DNA from: Paracoccaceae bacterium
Lineage (GTDB): Bacteria; Pseudomonadota; Alphaproteobacteria; Rhodobacterales; Rhodobacteraceae
Assembly: GCA_902543185.1 (NCBI GenBank)
Contig: CACBXB010000011.1
Span: forward strand, 1 to 64,000
Length of the DNA: 64,000 nucleotides
Direction of reading: 5' to 3'
The notes beneath the pieces are model-generated. The model did not search any database. It saw only the letters and a list, made by a program, of their open reading frames with translations, and was not told the DNA's origin. The translations under genes were made by a program, and so were the position numbers. Position 1 is the first letter of the stretch, and every line of letters begins with the position of its first letter. Of the stretch, positions 45,781 to 55,809 are shown in pieces.

Positions 45781-46932
45781 GTGAGTTTTGAGCATAATAC
45801 TTTGTTGAAAGTCGCAGTAATTGGAGCAGGTGTTTCTGGATTAAGTGTTGCCAGTCTCTTAGCTGCGGCTGGTCATAAAGTATCCGTTTTTGAGAAAAAT
45901 CAAAAAATTAGAGAAATAGGAGCAGGAATACAAATTTCGCCAAACGGTTTTTGCGTACTGAAAGAACTAGGTCTTTCTGAAAATATTTTCAAAAATTCTG
46001 TTCATAATAATTCGATTTTAATATGTGATTATCACAAAGGTAAAAAATTACTACAATTTGATCAAAGGTCTGTTTTAGGGAATAAAGATTTTCGGCTCAT
46101 GCATAGGGCAGACTTAGTCAAAATTTTATACCGGTCAGCTTTAAGTAATAAAGTAACTTTTAATCTAGGCTATGATGCTGACGCAAAATCATTGAGTAAT
46201 CAATATTCTTTTGTAATTGCAGCCGACGGTGTGCATTCAAAAACAAGAGCGTTACTAAACCCCATTAAAAGAAAGAATAGAAGATCTGACTACTTTGCCT
46301 GGCGTTCCATTGTTCCCAACAAAATAAAACACCATAACGGTGTAAGATTAACTGTCGCGCCGAATAAACATGTTGTTTCTTATCCTATAAGGGGCCGTGA
46401 TCAATTAAATCTAGTTCTAATCCAAGAAGCTGAAAATAACGAAATTTTTGAGTGGGGTATGACGGAGAGACCAGAAGAAATAAAACGTCTTTTTTCTGGA
46501 TTTGGGGGTGATTTGAAAGAAGCTTTGGATTCAATTGAAACGGCTCATAAATGGGGGTTAAGTTCTCACGAAGTTCCAGTTAATTGGGCGACTGGTAATG
46601 TCTTTTTAATTGGAGACGCTTTGCATCCAATGCTTCCATTTTTGGCCCAAGGAGCAAATTCTGCTCTAGAAGATGCATTTGTTTTAGCGAAGTTAATAAC
46701 GTTACTTGATCCGAGTGAGGCTGCTGATAAATATCATGAAATAAGAAAACCGCGTTTGTCACGTTTAATGAAACAGATTAAAAATAATGCGTGGAAGTTC
46801 CACTTAGAACATAGTTTTTTTAGAGCCTGCACACATAGCGGTTTGCGTTTCCTAGATAAAAGTTTTCCCCAGTCAGCAAGTTTACCTTTTCGTTGGCTAT
46901 ATAATTATGATGTTACCAAGTTAAACATTTAA
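45781..46932 (+). CDS. FAD-dependent aromatic-type monooxygenase
   Basis: A 383-residue class A flavoprotein monooxygenase. N-terminal FAD-binding VIGAGVSGLSVASLLAAAG, the DG motif VIAADGVHS, and the GD motif GDALHPMLPFLAQGANSALEDA. These enzymes hydroxylate salicylate, 3-hydroxybenzoate, ubiquinone precursors and similar rings; the substrate is not clear. GTG start at 45781 without a strong ribosome-binding site. Its end overlaps xthA tail-to-tail by 12 bp. Confidence 0.9.
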   Translation: MSFEHNTLLKVAVIGAGVSGLSVASLLAAAGHKVSVFEKNQKIREIGAGIQISPNGFCVLKELGLSENIFKNSVHNNSILICDYHKGKKLLQFDQRSVLGNKDFRLMHRADLVKILYRSALSNKVTFNLGYDADAKSLSNQYSFVIAADGVHSKTRALLNPIKRKNRRSDYFAWRSIVPNKIKHHNGVRLTVAPNKHVVSYPIRGRDQLNLVLIQEAENNEIFEWGMTERPEEIKRLFSGFGGDLKEALDSIETAHKWGLSSHEVPVNWATGNVFLIGDALHPMLPFLAQGANSALEDAFVLAKLITLLDPSEAADKYHEIRKPRLSRLMKQIKNNAWKFHLEHSFFRACTHSGLRFLDKSFPQSASLPFRWLYNYDVTKLNI

Positions 46933-47700
46933 TTTGACCCAAATGGGAACATGGTCGGACGGTTTCTCGCGTGCCCTTATATTGCTGTCAATTTTGCAAT
47001 CATTTAACAGATCTGCGCAGTGAGGAGACAATAGAAAATGATCAATCCTAATCCCATCATTTCGATCCCAAGCACCAGCTTGGTAATCCCAGAAACTATA
47101 ATGTCCGGGACCCTCATTACATACCCTGAATGCATCTGAAAAACCTAAATTTAAAATTTTTCTAAATTTTGCTCGGCCTTCCATTTTGAACAAGGCATCG
47201 TTTTTCCATACTTCTGGTGTTGCGGCGTCTTCTGTTTGAGGAATAATATTAAAGTCACCTGCCATTAATGAAGTCTGCTCAGAGCGAAGCAACTCTTGCG
47301 CTCTTACATAAAGTCTATCCATCCATGCTAATTTATAATCATATTTTGGTCCTGGGAGAGGGTTTCCGTTTGGAAGATATAAGCAGCAGATTTTTATCTC
47401 ATTGGATGCACAAATGGTGCCTTCAATCCATCTAGCTTGTTCATCACTTTTATCGCCTGGTAATCCGCGCCTGATTTCTCGTAGAGGGTATTTTGACAAA
47501 ATTGCCACGCCGTTGAAAGACTTCTGTCCATGAGTTTCAACATTATATCCTAAATCTTCAAAAGTTTCTTTGGGAAAAGCTTCATCTACTGATTTGATTT
47601 CTTGAAGTAGTGCTACATCTGGGTTCGACTCTTCCAGCCAATTGATTAGAGCAGGTGTCCTAGCTTTGATGCCATTAATGTTGAAGCTTGCTATTTTCAT
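46921..47700 (-). CDS. xthA: Exodeoxyribonuclease III
   Basis: DNA repair nuclease with AP-endonuclease activity. MKIASFNINGIKAR at the N terminus, catalytic Glu in LLQEIKS, GDFNIIP (Asp, Asn), and the C-terminal SDHVPIWV (Asp-His). 259 residues from the ATG at 47700; a longer reading would run back through erpA and is rejected. It follows erpA by 10 bp. Confidence 0.96.
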   Translation of the reverse strand: MKIASFNINGIKARTPALINWLEESNPDVALLQEIKSVDEAFPKETFEDLGYNVETHGQKSFNGVAILSKYPLREIRRGLPGDKSDEQARWIEGTICASNEIKICCLYLPNGNPLPGPKYDYKLAWMDRLYVRAQELLRSEQTSLMAGDFNIIPQTEDAATPEVWKNDALFKMEGRAKFRKILNLGFSDAFRVCNEGPGHYSFWDYQAGAWDRNDGIRIDHFLLSPHCADLLNDCKIDSNIRAREKPSDHVPIWVKLNV

Positions 47701-47710
47701 TAAACAGATT

Positions 47711-48034
47711 TCAAACTGAAAAACTGGTACCACACCCGCAAGAAGAACTAGCATTAGGGTTGTCGATGATAAAACGGGCGCCAATCAGCTCTTCAGAAAA
47801 GTCTATTGTGGCATCAGTCAGAAAGGGTAATGAAGTACTATCGATAAAAACTTTGCTACCTTCTTTTTCTAAAATCAGGTCATCTTCGTGTTTTATATCC
47901 AATTCTATATTATATTGAAATCCAGAGCATCCACCACCTTCAACGGCTACACGTAAACCTTTTTCGGAACTTGCTGGAATAATTTCAGCAAGCCTTTCAA
48001 AAGCACGATTGGTAACTTTCGGCGGAAGCTGCAT
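47711..48034 (-). CDS. erpA: Iron-sulfur cluster insertion protein ErpA
   Basis: A-type carrier that receives and donates iron-sulfur clusters. Cluster-binding cysteines in GGGCSGFQY and in the C-terminal SCGCG. 107 residues from the ATG giving MQLPPKV, the usual N terminus; the extra eleven residues of a longer TTG reading are rejected. xthA follows. Confidence 0.95.
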   Translation of the reverse strand: MQLPPKVTNRAFERLAEIIPASSEKGLRVAVEGGGCSGFQYNIELDIKHEDDLILEKEGSKVFIDSTSLPFLTDATIDFSEELIGARFIIDNPNASSSCGCGTSFSV

Positions 48035-48123
48035 TTTTATCTCCACTTTATTAAACATAGATAGCAATAAATATCACTTATAATTATATAGAGATTGTAG
48101 AAACTTTAAACAAGGAAATATCT

Positions 48124-49287
48124 ATGATGCTTGCTCGATTTGCTGCCAATCCAAGCTTTGAAAAAAATCTTTCAAATTATAGATATTTTAGTGAAAGGGA
48201 AAGTAATTATCGCTCTTGTTACCAGAGAGATCGCGATCGTATTTTACATTGTTCAGCTTTCCGAAGATTAAAACATAAAACTCAAGTCTTTGTAGAGGAT
48301 GAAGGTGATTACTTTCGTACTCGGTTGACGCATACCCTCGAAGTTGCCCAAGTTGCTAGAACCATAAGCACAGCTTTAGATCTTAATTATGATTTATCGG
48401 AGGCAATCGCCCTCGCGCATGATTTAGGTCATACTCCATTCGGTCATACTGGTGAGGAAGCTTTAGACGAATTGATGATGAAATATGGTGGATTTGATCA
48501 TAACGCACAAGCATTGAGAATAGTCACCAAACTTGAGCAACATTATGCTGATTTTGATGGGCTTAACCTTACTTGGGATACGCTAGAGGGAATTGCGAAG
48601 CATAATGGTCCGATTAAAGAACCAGTACCATTTGCACTTAGGCAATATAATGCTATGCAAAGTCTTAGATTGAATAGCTTTGCGAGCGCAGAGGCCCAGG
48701 TTGCGGCTATTTCAGACGATATCGCTTATAATAGTCATGACTTACATGATGGGTTACGAGCAAAACTATTTACCGATAATGACATAAAGAGCTTACCATT
48801 AATTGAAAAATGTTATGATGAAGTTGATAAAATTTATCCGAATTTAGATCAATATCGGCGCAGACATGAGGCTTTACGCCGTTTTTTTGGTATTCTGGTT
48901 GAGGATGTTATTTCCACGTCAAAAAATATTATCTTGGAGCTTTCACCCAATTCGATAGAGGATATTCGGAATGCTGGTGAGCCGGTAATCCGATTCTCAG
49001 ATGAAATATTTTCAGCCATAAAAGAAATAAAATCATTTTTATTCAATAATATGTATCGCTCTCCTGAAGTTATTAAGATGCGAAAAATAGTTACTTTTAA
49101 ATTAAAAAATCTATTCAAAAAATATATTGATGATCCCAATTATTTGCCCTCTGATTGGAAACAAAAATCTTATCTGTCATCCAATAAAACTGAGCTGGCG
49201 AGATTGATTGCTGATTATATTTCCGGGATGACGGATCGGTATGCATTAACTCAACACGGTAAAGTGTTTGACAAAGAATATCTGTAG
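48124..49287 (+). CDS. dgt: Deoxyguanosinetriphosphate triphosphohydrolase-like protein
   Basis: An HD-domain enzyme that removes triphosphate from dNTPs. HD residues: the His of LTHTLEVAQVA and the HD pair in ALAHDLGHTPFGHTGEEAL, plus a later Asp in AAISDDIAYNSHD. 387 residues. AAGGAAA precedes the ATG. Divergent from erpA and upstream of argS, an order common in Rhodobacterales. Confidence 0.95.
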   Translation: MMLARFAANPSFEKNLSNYRYFSERESNYRSCYQRDRDRILHCSAFRRLKHKTQVFVEDEGDYFRTRLTHTLEVAQVARTISTALDLNYDLSEAIALAHDLGHTPFGHTGEEALDELMMKYGGFDHNAQALRIVTKLEQHYADFDGLNLTWDTLEGIAKHNGPIKEPVPFALRQYNAMQSLRLNSFASAEAQVAAISDDIAYNSHDLHDGLRAKLFTDNDIKSLPLIEKCYDEVDKIYPNLDQYRRRHEALRRFFGILVEDVISTSKNIILELSPNSIEDIRNAGEPVIRFSDEIFSAIKEIKSFLFNNMYRSPEVIKMRKIVTFKLKNLFKKYIDDPNYLPSDWKQKSYLSSNKTELARLIADYISGMTDRYALTQHGKVFDKEYL

Positions 49288-49382
49288 ATAAGCAATATAA
49301 AGACATTTAATTTAATTAGTGTGGCTTGATCTTGACGTAGCTGCAGACCCTGTTAAACCGCAAAACAGAGGAAAAAAGGCTT

Positions 49383-51128
49383 ATGGATCTCTTTTACACA
49401 GTAAGACAGCATGTGCTGAATGAACTTGAAGGCATGGTTGCTGCTGGAGAACTTCCCTCTGGCTTGGATATGACCAGCGTGGCAGTTGAGCCTCCTCGAG
49501 ACCCGTTGCATGGTGATATGGCGACTAACGCAGCTATGGTTTTGTCTAAAAGCGCAAAAAAAAATCCAAGGGAAATTGCTGAAACATTGGCAAATCGATT
49601 GTCTAACGTGGACATTATTGAAAATTCACAAGTTGCTGGTCCTGGTTTTCTAAATCTTCGAATAAGCATCAAAGCCTGGCAATTAATCTTGAATACAATT
49701 TTAGAGTTGGGGAGCGCCTATGGCAGAACAGGATTAGGTAAAAATTTGCGCGTCAATGTTGAATTTGTTTCAGCAAACCCAACAGGGCCGCTTCATGTTG
49801 GACATACTCGTGGAGCCGTTTTTGGAGATGCTCTTTCAGAATTATTAAGTTTTGCCGGATTTAAAGTCACGCGTGAGTATTATATAAATGACGGTGGATC
49901 TCAGGTGGATACATTAGCTCGGTCAGTGTATCTTCGCTATCTCGAGGCTCACGGTCAAGATGTTGCTTTCGAAGATGGAACATATCCGGGTGATTACCTT
50001 ATCCCAGTGGGACAGTCGCTTAAAGAAAAAGTTGGTTCTGATTATATCGATAAACCAGAGCATTACTGGTTGGAAGATGTTCGTAAATTTTCAACAGATG
50101 CTATGATGAAACTGATAAAAGATGACCTCGCCGCATTGGGAGTCAAGATGGACACCTTTTTTTCAGAAAAATCTTTATACGGTGGCGGCAAAATAGAGGA
50201 AGCAATTGAAAGTCTTAAAAGCAAAAATTTGATATATGAAGGAATTTTGGATTCTCCCAAGGGTAAGAAAGTAGAGGATTGGGAGCCTAGGGTTCAAACT
50301 TTATTTAAATCCACCTCTCATGGCGATGACGTAGATCGCCCTATTAAAAAGTCTGATGGGGCGTGGACTTACTTTGCCCCAGACATTGCTTATCACTTTG
50401 ATAAAGTAGAGCGAAATTTTGATCAATTGATTGACATTTTTGGGGCTGATCATGGTGGATACGTGAAGCGAATGAAGGCCGCTGTTTCTGCGCTTTCAGA
50501 TGACAAAGTCAAATTCGACATAAAATTAACCCAGCTAGTGAAGTTGTTCAAACGTGGAGAGCCATTTAAAATGTCAAAAAGGGCAGGGACATTTGTAACT
50601 TTGCGGGACCTAGTGGATCAGGTCGGTTCTGACGTAACTCGTTTCGTCATGCTAACACGAAAAAATGATGCCCCATTGGACTTTGACTTTGAAAAGGTTC
50701 TTGAGCAAAGCAAAGACAACCCTGTTTATTACGTTCAGTATGCTAGTGCCAGAATTCATAGCGTGTTCCGAAAAGCTAAACAAGCTGGAATACATTTTGA
50801 TGAGGAGCAGGCGAGATCCGAAACATTTAGCAAAATCACACACGAGGCAGAAATTAAAATTGCGAGAAAGTTAGCCGAGTGGCCTCGACTTGTTGAAATC
50901 TCTGCTAAAACTCATGAGCCACATCGTATAGCTTTCTACCTCTATGAGCTAGCAAGTGATTTTCATAGTTTATGGAATAAGGGCAATGAAAATGATGCGC
51001 TGAGATTTATCCAAGAAAAGGACCACAATGCAACTTACACAAAAATGGCCATGATTTCGGCTGTTTTAGTTGTTATTTCCTCAGGTCTTGGTATTCTAGG
51101 TGTAGAGCCAGCAACTCATATGAATTAA
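49383..51128 (+). CDS. argS: Arginyl-tRNA synthetase
   Basis: Class I aminoacyl-tRNA synthetase of 581 residues. Arg-specific N-terminal domain with DPLHGDMATNAAM, the HIGH motif HVGH (about 138) within NPTGPLHVGHTRGA, and KMSKRAGTF (about 397). The C-terminal anticodon-binding helical domain ends after ASDFHSLW. AGGAAAAAAGG precedes the ATG. A SPOR-domain gene follows after 50 bp. Confidence 0.98.
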   Translation: MDLFYTVRQHVLNELEGMVAAGELPSGLDMTSVAVEPPRDPLHGDMATNAAMVLSKSAKKNPREIAETLANRLSNVDIIENSQVAGPGFLNLRISIKAWQLILNTILELGSAYGRTGLGKNLRVNVEFVSANPTGPLHVGHTRGAVFGDALSELLSFAGFKVTREYYINDGGSQVDTLARSVYLRYLEAHGQDVAFEDGTYPGDYLIPVGQSLKEKVGSDYIDKPEHYWLEDVRKFSTDAMMKLIKDDLAALGVKMDTFFSEKSLYGGGKIEEAIESLKSKNLIYEGILDSPKGKKVEDWEPRVQTLFKSTSHGDDVDRPIKKSDGAWTYFAPDIAYHFDKVERNFDQLIDIFGADHGGYVKRMKAAVSALSDDKVKFDIKLTQLVKLFKRGEPFKMSKRAGTFVTLRDLVDQVGSDVTRFVMLTRKNDAPLDFDFEKVLEQSKDNPVYYVQYASARIHSVFRKAKQAGIHFDEEQARSETFSKITHEAEIKIARKLAEWPRLVEISAKTHEPHRIAFYLYELASDFHSLWNKGNENDALRFIQEKDHNATYTKMAMISAVLVVISSGLGILGVEPATHMN

Positions 51129-51178
51129 AAAACAAGAGCTGGCCGAGGCAAATTACTAGAGATTTCTCTGGAGGCAGT

Positions 51179-52099
51179 ATGTTAAAAGGTAGTGAGGCAG
51201 CTTCAGTTGGCGGCGAAAAACAGGTAAATTTCAAACTAAATGTGATTTTTTATTGGACTGGCGCAGCGTTGTCGTTACTCCTGATGGTTGGTGCTATTGG
51301 TTGGAGTTACCAGTTAATTGTCAGGGACATAAATCAGATCCCGATCGTTAGGGCTCAATTGGGTCCACTTAGAGTAGCTCCCGATGATCCGGGTGGTCTT
51401 ACCGCTGCAAATCAAGGTTTATCAGTGACGCAACTTGCTGTAACGGAAAAGCCTTTGTCGTCGAATGAAATACATCTTGCACCGGCAGCACAGATTTTGA
51501 ATGCGGAAAATTTAAAATTGGAAGTTACTGAAGAAGTTCGATCAAGTACAGATGGTGGAACATTTGAAATTAAAGAGGTTATTGCTGATAATAGTATAAA
51601 TTTGAGAGCGTTATCGAGTGAAATAGAGGCAGATAAAAAGTCAAAAGAGACAGCGCTTATTTCTAAAGTGGCATTTTCCCAAAAGAAAATAGAAATAGAA
51701 AATGCAGTGTCTCTAGCGCTATCAATTACTGGTGATTCTGCAGCTTCGGTCATCTCATTACGACCCAAAATTCGTCCTTTGGTTTTTGGAAAAAATAACA
51801 AAACAGCTGGAAGCCAGGTTGTTACTAACGAACCAATTTTTGAATTAACTAAAGGGAGCGCGGTTGTACAGCTTGGGGCCTTTGATAGTAAAATCTTGGC
51901 AAAGAATGAGTGGCAACGTTTTGAAAAACTTCTTGGTTCCTTGTTATTTTCGAAGAAAATGGTTGTTCAAGAGGCAGAAAGCGGGGGTAAAATATTTTAT
52001 CGTTTACGAGCCGCAGGTTTTGATGACATTTCGGATGCTAGACAATTCTGCACAGCGATAAGTGATAAAGTGGCATGTATTCCCGTCGTGATGCGCTGA
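51179..52099 (+). CDS. SPOR-domain membrane protein
   Basis: A 306-residue bitopic protein. One membrane segment (about 27-48), a long low-complexity periplasmic region, and a C-terminal SPOR domain (about 225-305) opening with SAVVQLGAFDSK. SPOR domains bind denuded glycan strands at the division septum. A perfect GGAGG precedes the ATG. nagZ begins immediately after its stop. Confidence 0.92.
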   Translation: MLKGSEAASVGGEKQVNFKLNVIFYWTGAALSLLLMVGAIGWSYQLIVRDINQIPIVRAQLGPLRVAPDDPGGLTAANQGLSVTQLAVTEKPLSSNEIHLAPAAQILNAENLKLEVTEEVRSSTDGGTFEIKEVIADNSINLRALSSEIEADKKSKETALISKVAFSQKKIEIENAVSLALSITGDSAASVISLRPKIRPLVFGKNNKTAGSQVVTNEPIFELTKGSAVVQLGAFDSKILAKNEWQRFEKLLGSLLFSKKMVVQEAESGGKIFYRLRAAGFDDISDARQFCTAISDKVACIPVVMR

Positions 52100-53068
52100 A
52101 TGATATCAGAACCAATCAAAAATGCAGTTATTTTTGGATGTGAAGGCCCTAAACTAACAGAAGTTGAGTTTAAATTCTTTAAAGAGACTTTACCCTTCGG
52201 TTTTATTCTTTTTTCTAGAAATATTGTCAATGCAAAGCAAGTTAATGACTTGTGCCAATCTTTGAGAGATTCGGTCGGTTGGTATGCTCCAATTTTAATT
52301 GATCAGGAGGGTGGCAGGGTCCAGCGTGTTAAGCCTCCTTTGGCGTTAGATAGGTTGCCGCCTTTAGATGAGGCCCAAAAGGCTGGACCCAATGCTAAAA
52401 GTATTTTTAAACTGCGATTCTCAGCAATTGCAAACGAATTGCTTTCGCTCGGTATTGATTTTAATTGCGCTCCTGTGCTTGATATTGCCCGGCCAAGTAC
52501 TCATAGATTTTTGCGCAATAGATGTTATGGTGCGAATAAGTTTGATGTCATCTCGCTTGGCAGAATTGCATATGATGCTTTAAAATCGCGAGGTGTTTTC
52601 CCTATAATTAAACATATGCCCGGTCATGGACTAGCAACCCATGATAGTCACTTTGGATTACCTGTTGTTAAAGCTAGCAAGAAAGAGCTTTTTGCGAATG
52701 ATTTTGCAGTCTTTAAGGCTTTTTATGATGCTGAAATAGCAATGTTGGCTCATGTTCTGTTTGAGGCTATAGATCCGTATTCGGTAGGAAGCACCTCTAA
52801 AAGACTGATAGATATCATTCGAAACGATCTAAAATTTTCTGGACTTTTAATTAGTGATGATATTTCCATGGCTGCTTTGTCGGGTGAAATAAAAGAACGC
52901 ACTAATAATTTAATAGAAGCTGGAAATGATGTTATATTGCATTGTAATGGAAACCTTATTGAGATGAAAGAAATCATTAATTCTGGAGTAGTTCCAAACA
53001 CTTTGACATTATCCCGGATGGCCTCTGTTATTGAAGAAAGAAAAAAGATACAGCATAATAAAATTTAG
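52100..53068 (+). CDS. nagZ: Beta-N-acetylhexosaminidase NagZ
   Basis: A GH3 enzyme that removes N-acetylglucosamine from anhydro-muropeptides during cell-wall recycling. KHMPGHG carries the substrate-binding Lys-His and general acid His near 171, and the nucleophile Asp lies in LLISDDISMAAL. 322 residues. The ATG abuts the SPOR gene stop (TGAATG), so the two are translated together. Confidence 0.95.
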   Translation: MISEPIKNAVIFGCEGPKLTEVEFKFFKETLPFGFILFSRNIVNAKQVNDLCQSLRDSVGWYAPILIDQEGGRVQRVKPPLALDRLPPLDEAQKAGPNAKSIFKLRFSAIANELLSLGIDFNCAPVLDIARPSTHRFLRNRCYGANKFDVISLGRIAYDALKSRGVFPIIKHMPGHGLATHDSHFGLPVVKASKKELFANDFAVFKAFYDAEIAMLAHVLFEAIDPYSVGSTSKRLIDIIRNDLKFSGLLISDDISMAALSGEIKERTNNLIEAGNDVILHCNGNLIEMKEIINSGVVPNTLTLSRMASVIEERKKIQHNKI

Positions 53069-53091
53069 AGTTTAGAGTCGTCACAGAGTTC

Positions 53092-53907
53092 GTGAAGCAA
53101 ATGGTAATTAATAGCAAACATCAAAGTGAAAATTTTGATTCTAATTCTTTTTCATCTGAATTGATGTCTTCAGATGAATTGATTATTGATCTTGACGGTT
53201 TTGAAGGTCCATTGGATCTTCTTCTAAGTTTGTCACGTACTCAAAAACTAGATTTAATGAAGATTTCCATTCTTCAGTTGGCAGAGCAGTATTTGGATTT
53301 TATTGAAAAAGCGCGCTCATTAAAGATAGAGCTTGCTGCTGATTATTTAGTTATGGCGGCTTGGCTTGCTTTTTTGAAATCTCGATTACTGCTTCCTCCT
53401 GATCCGGACGAAAATGAGCCGACTGGAGAAGAATTGGCAGCACATCTAGCGTTTCAACTCGAAAGATTACAAGCGATGCGCGACGCAGCAGCTAAGTTAA
53501 TGGCTAGAGATCAACTTGGTAGAGATTTTTTTGCAAAAGGAATTGAAGAGAAAGTAGAAAAAATCAAGCGTGTAAAATATGAAGCTTCTCTTTTAGATCT
53601 AATCCAAGCTTATGCTCGAACAAAAACAAAGGATGAGTTTCGACCATTTGTTGTGGATCGAGACGATATTTATACACTTGAGCAGGCCTTGGAGCGAATG
53701 CGGGGGTTGATTGGCTATACTATTGGTTGGATAGACATTTCAACCTTTTTACCAGATGGTTGGACTTCTTCAGCAGGCCGTGTTCGCGCTGCGACAGCTT
53801 CAACTTTCGCTGCAACATTAGAATTGGCTAAAACCGGTGATCTTGAGTTGCGCCAAGGTGATAGTTTTGGGCCAATACAATTAAGATCAAAAGGGACTAA
53901 TAAATGA
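53092..53907 (+). CDS. scpA: Segregation and condensation protein A
   Basis: The kleisin of the bacterial Smc complex, which organises and segregates chromosomes. FEGPLDLLLSL near the N terminus binds the Smc neck, and a C-terminal winged-helix domain follows. 271 residues from a GTG; an ATG three codons later is possible. scpB overlaps its end by 4 bp (ATGA). Confidence 0.95.
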   Translation: MKQMVINSKHQSENFDSNSFSSELMSSDELIIDLDGFEGPLDLLLSLSRTQKLDLMKISILQLAEQYLDFIEKARSLKIELAADYLVMAAWLAFLKSRLLLPPDPDENEPTGEELAAHLAFQLERLQAMRDAAAKLMARDQLGRDFFAKGIEEKVEKIKRVKYEASLLDLIQAYARTKTKDEFRPFVVDRDDIYTLEQALERMRGLIGYTIGWIDISTFLPDGWTSSAGRVRAATASTFAATLELAKTGDLELRQGDSFGPIQLRSKGTNK

Positions 53908-54551
53908 TCGAAGAAGAAAAATTTACAGAGCCTCTATTTGAGGCTCCTAAAATCGATCAACAAGAAAGAATGGTGGAAGCTATTCTGTTTGCTAGTTCAG
54001 ACCCGGTGACAGTTAAAGAAATAATCGGTCGCTTACCGCATGGTAGTGAGCCGGAAAAGGCGCTGAAAAATCTAAAAGAAAAATACAAGAGTAGAGGTAT
54101 AAATTTAGTAAAGGTTGGTGATTGCTGGGCCTTACGTACTGCCTCGGACCTTAGTTTTCTGATGAAGAAGGAAACAGTTGAAGTTAGAAAACTTTCTCGG
54201 GCTGCTGTGGAAACACTCGCAATAATAGCGTATCACCAACCTGTTACTCGAGCGGAAATTGAAGAGATCCGAGGTGTGAGTGTTTCTCGTGGAACAATTG
54301 ATCTGTTAATGGACTTAGATTGGATTAAGATTGGGAGAAGACGAATGTCGCCAGGTAGGCCTGTTACCTTTGCCATTACGCAAAACTTTCTTGATCATTT
54401 TGGCCTTGAAAGTGCTCGTGATCTACCTGGCTTAAAAGAGTTAAAATCTGCAGGACTTCTCGAAAGCCCTCCTCCGCCTGGGTCGCCTGTGCCGAAAGAA
54501 CTTTTGGAGGGTGAAGGTGAAGATCAACAGAGCGAGCTTTTTAATGAATAA
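53904..54551 (+). CDS. scpB: Segregation and condensation protein B
   Basis: A kite subunit of Smc-ScpAB with two winged-helix domains. ERMVEAILFASSDPVT at the N terminus and VETLAIIAYHQPVTRAEIEEIRGV in the middle are the family hallmarks. 215 residues with an acidic tail. It converges with dcd across 4 bp, so the tat genes that often follow scpB in Rhodobacterales are not here. Confidence 0.96.
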   Translation: MIEEEKFTEPLFEAPKIDQQERMVEAILFASSDPVTVKEIIGRLPHGSEPEKALKNLKEKYKSRGINLVKVGDCWALRTASDLSFLMKKETVEVRKLSRAAVETLAIIAYHQPVTRAEIEEIRGVSVSRGTIDLLMDLDWIKIGRRRMSPGRPVTFAITQNFLDHFGLESARDLPGLKELKSAGLLESPPPPGSPVPKELLEGEGEDQQSELFNE

Positions 54552-54555
54552 AAAA

Positions 54556-55638
54556 TCATTTAAAGTGCTTTGATAACTTTAACCCTTGGCCTTGGTAATT
54601 AGACTTTATATTCTCACCATATAATTCGTCTGGAATTTCAGCCATTCTTTCGTATACTAATCTTCCCACAATTTGGCCGTGCTCTAAAACAAAAGGCGCT
54701 TCGTGACATCGAACCTCTAAAACCCCACGAGAGCCTGAGCCACCTGCGTTAGCATGACCAAACCCTGGGTCAAAGAACCCAGCATAATGGACCCGAAATT
54801 CTCCTACCATTGCAAGGTAAGGGGCCATTTCTGCAGCATAAGCAGGTGGGATGTGAACAGCCTCTTTGCTTACAAGAATATAAAAAGCATCAGGGTCCAA
54901 GATAATTTTACTATTTGAGCTGTGAATTTCTTGCCAAAAATCCTCACGTTTGTAGGTTTTTACGTTATCTAAGTCTATTATCCCCGTATGTGGTTTTGCC
55001 TGATAGCCAACTAAGGAACCTTTTACTGGTTGCAAGTCGACTGAAAATCCCAAACCGGCATCAATTTTTGGCACGCTGTCTATTAGCTTTTCTTTATTAT
55101 GAAGTTTTAGTAGCTCTTCGTCAGTTAAAATAACCTTGCCTTTTCTGAAGCGGATTTGGTTTAAACGCATACCCGGCCGAACTAGTACGGAAAATGACCG
55201 GGGGCATATTTCAACAAATAATTGGCCATTATATCCAGCAGGAATTCTGTCAAATTCAGTTCCTCTATTGGTTATAATCCGTGTTAAAAGATCTAAACGA
55301 CCGGTTGAACTCTTTGCATTAGCTATAGCACTTAAATCTGCTGGTAATCTCAAGTTCTCTTCTATTGGGATTAAATAGACGCAACCCTTTTCTAAAACGG
55401 CGCCTTCTGTCATATCGATTTGATGCATTTTGAATTCATTCAACAAATCTGATACTTCATTGTCTTTTCCAGTTAGGAAAGATGCTCTTACTCGCCAGGC
55501 TACATTCCCAAGACGAAGATCGAGGCTGGCAGGTTGAATTTGACCATCTTCTATTTCTCTATTTGCAAATATAATTTTTTTTGAAATTAATTCACTGATA
55601 GTTTGACTTGGCAAGAGACCCAAAATTTTCAGCTCCAT
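54556..55638 (-). CDS. dcd: dCTP deaminase, long form
   Basis: Converts dCTP to dUTP for thymidylate synthesis. At 360 residues it is about twice E. coli Dcd and has two related trimeric-dUTPase-like halves. The first holds QPASLDLRLGN and AKSSTGRLDLLTRI; the second holds the segment ending GHANAGGSGSRGVLEVR. This long form is typical of alphaproteobacteria. It reads toward scpB, with tRNA-Pro just upstream. Confidence 0.93.
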   Translation of the reverse strand: MELKILGLLPSQTISELISKKIIFANREIEDGQIQPASLDLRLGNVAWRVRASFLTGKDNEVSDLLNEFKMHQIDMTEGAVLEKGCVYLIPIEENLRLPADLSAIANAKSSTGRLDLLTRIITNRGTEFDRIPAGYNGQLFVEICPRSFSVLVRPGMRLNQIRFRKGKVILTDEELLKLHNKEKLIDSVPKIDAGLGFSVDLQPVKGSLVGYQAKPHTGIIDLDNVKTYKREDFWQEIHSSNSKIILDPDAFYILVSKEAVHIPPAYAAEMAPYLAMVGEFRVHYAGFFDPGFGHANAGGSGSRGVLEVRCHEAPFVLEHGQIVGRLVYERMAEIPDELYGENIKSNYQGQGLKLSKHFK

Positions 55639-55671
55639 AAACTATATAACTGAGAAAATCCAACAGCTATT

Positions 55672-55748
55672 TGGTCGGGCTAGCAGGACTTGAACCTGCG
55701 ACCTTCCGTCCCCCAGACGGACGCGCTACCAGGCTGCGCCATAGCCCG
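55672..55748 (-). tRNA. tRNA-Pro (anticodon GGG)
   Basis: Minus-strand acceptor arms CGGGCTA and TAGCCCG pair, with discriminator A and an encoded CCA. The anticodon stem TCCGT/ACGGA encloses CTGGGGG, giving GGG. T-arm GCAGGTTCAAGTCCTGC. Length is 77 nt. Confidence 0.97.
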
Positions 55749-55809
55749 ACTGTAATTGTTATTTCTTGATTTTTAGTTGAGAACAAGAAGAAAGTTCAAT
55801 CTTAAAAAA

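Noticed and set aside
47701-47784. A longer start for xthA
   Set aside because: It would overlap the erpA coding end in another frame; family members begin at MKIASFNING.
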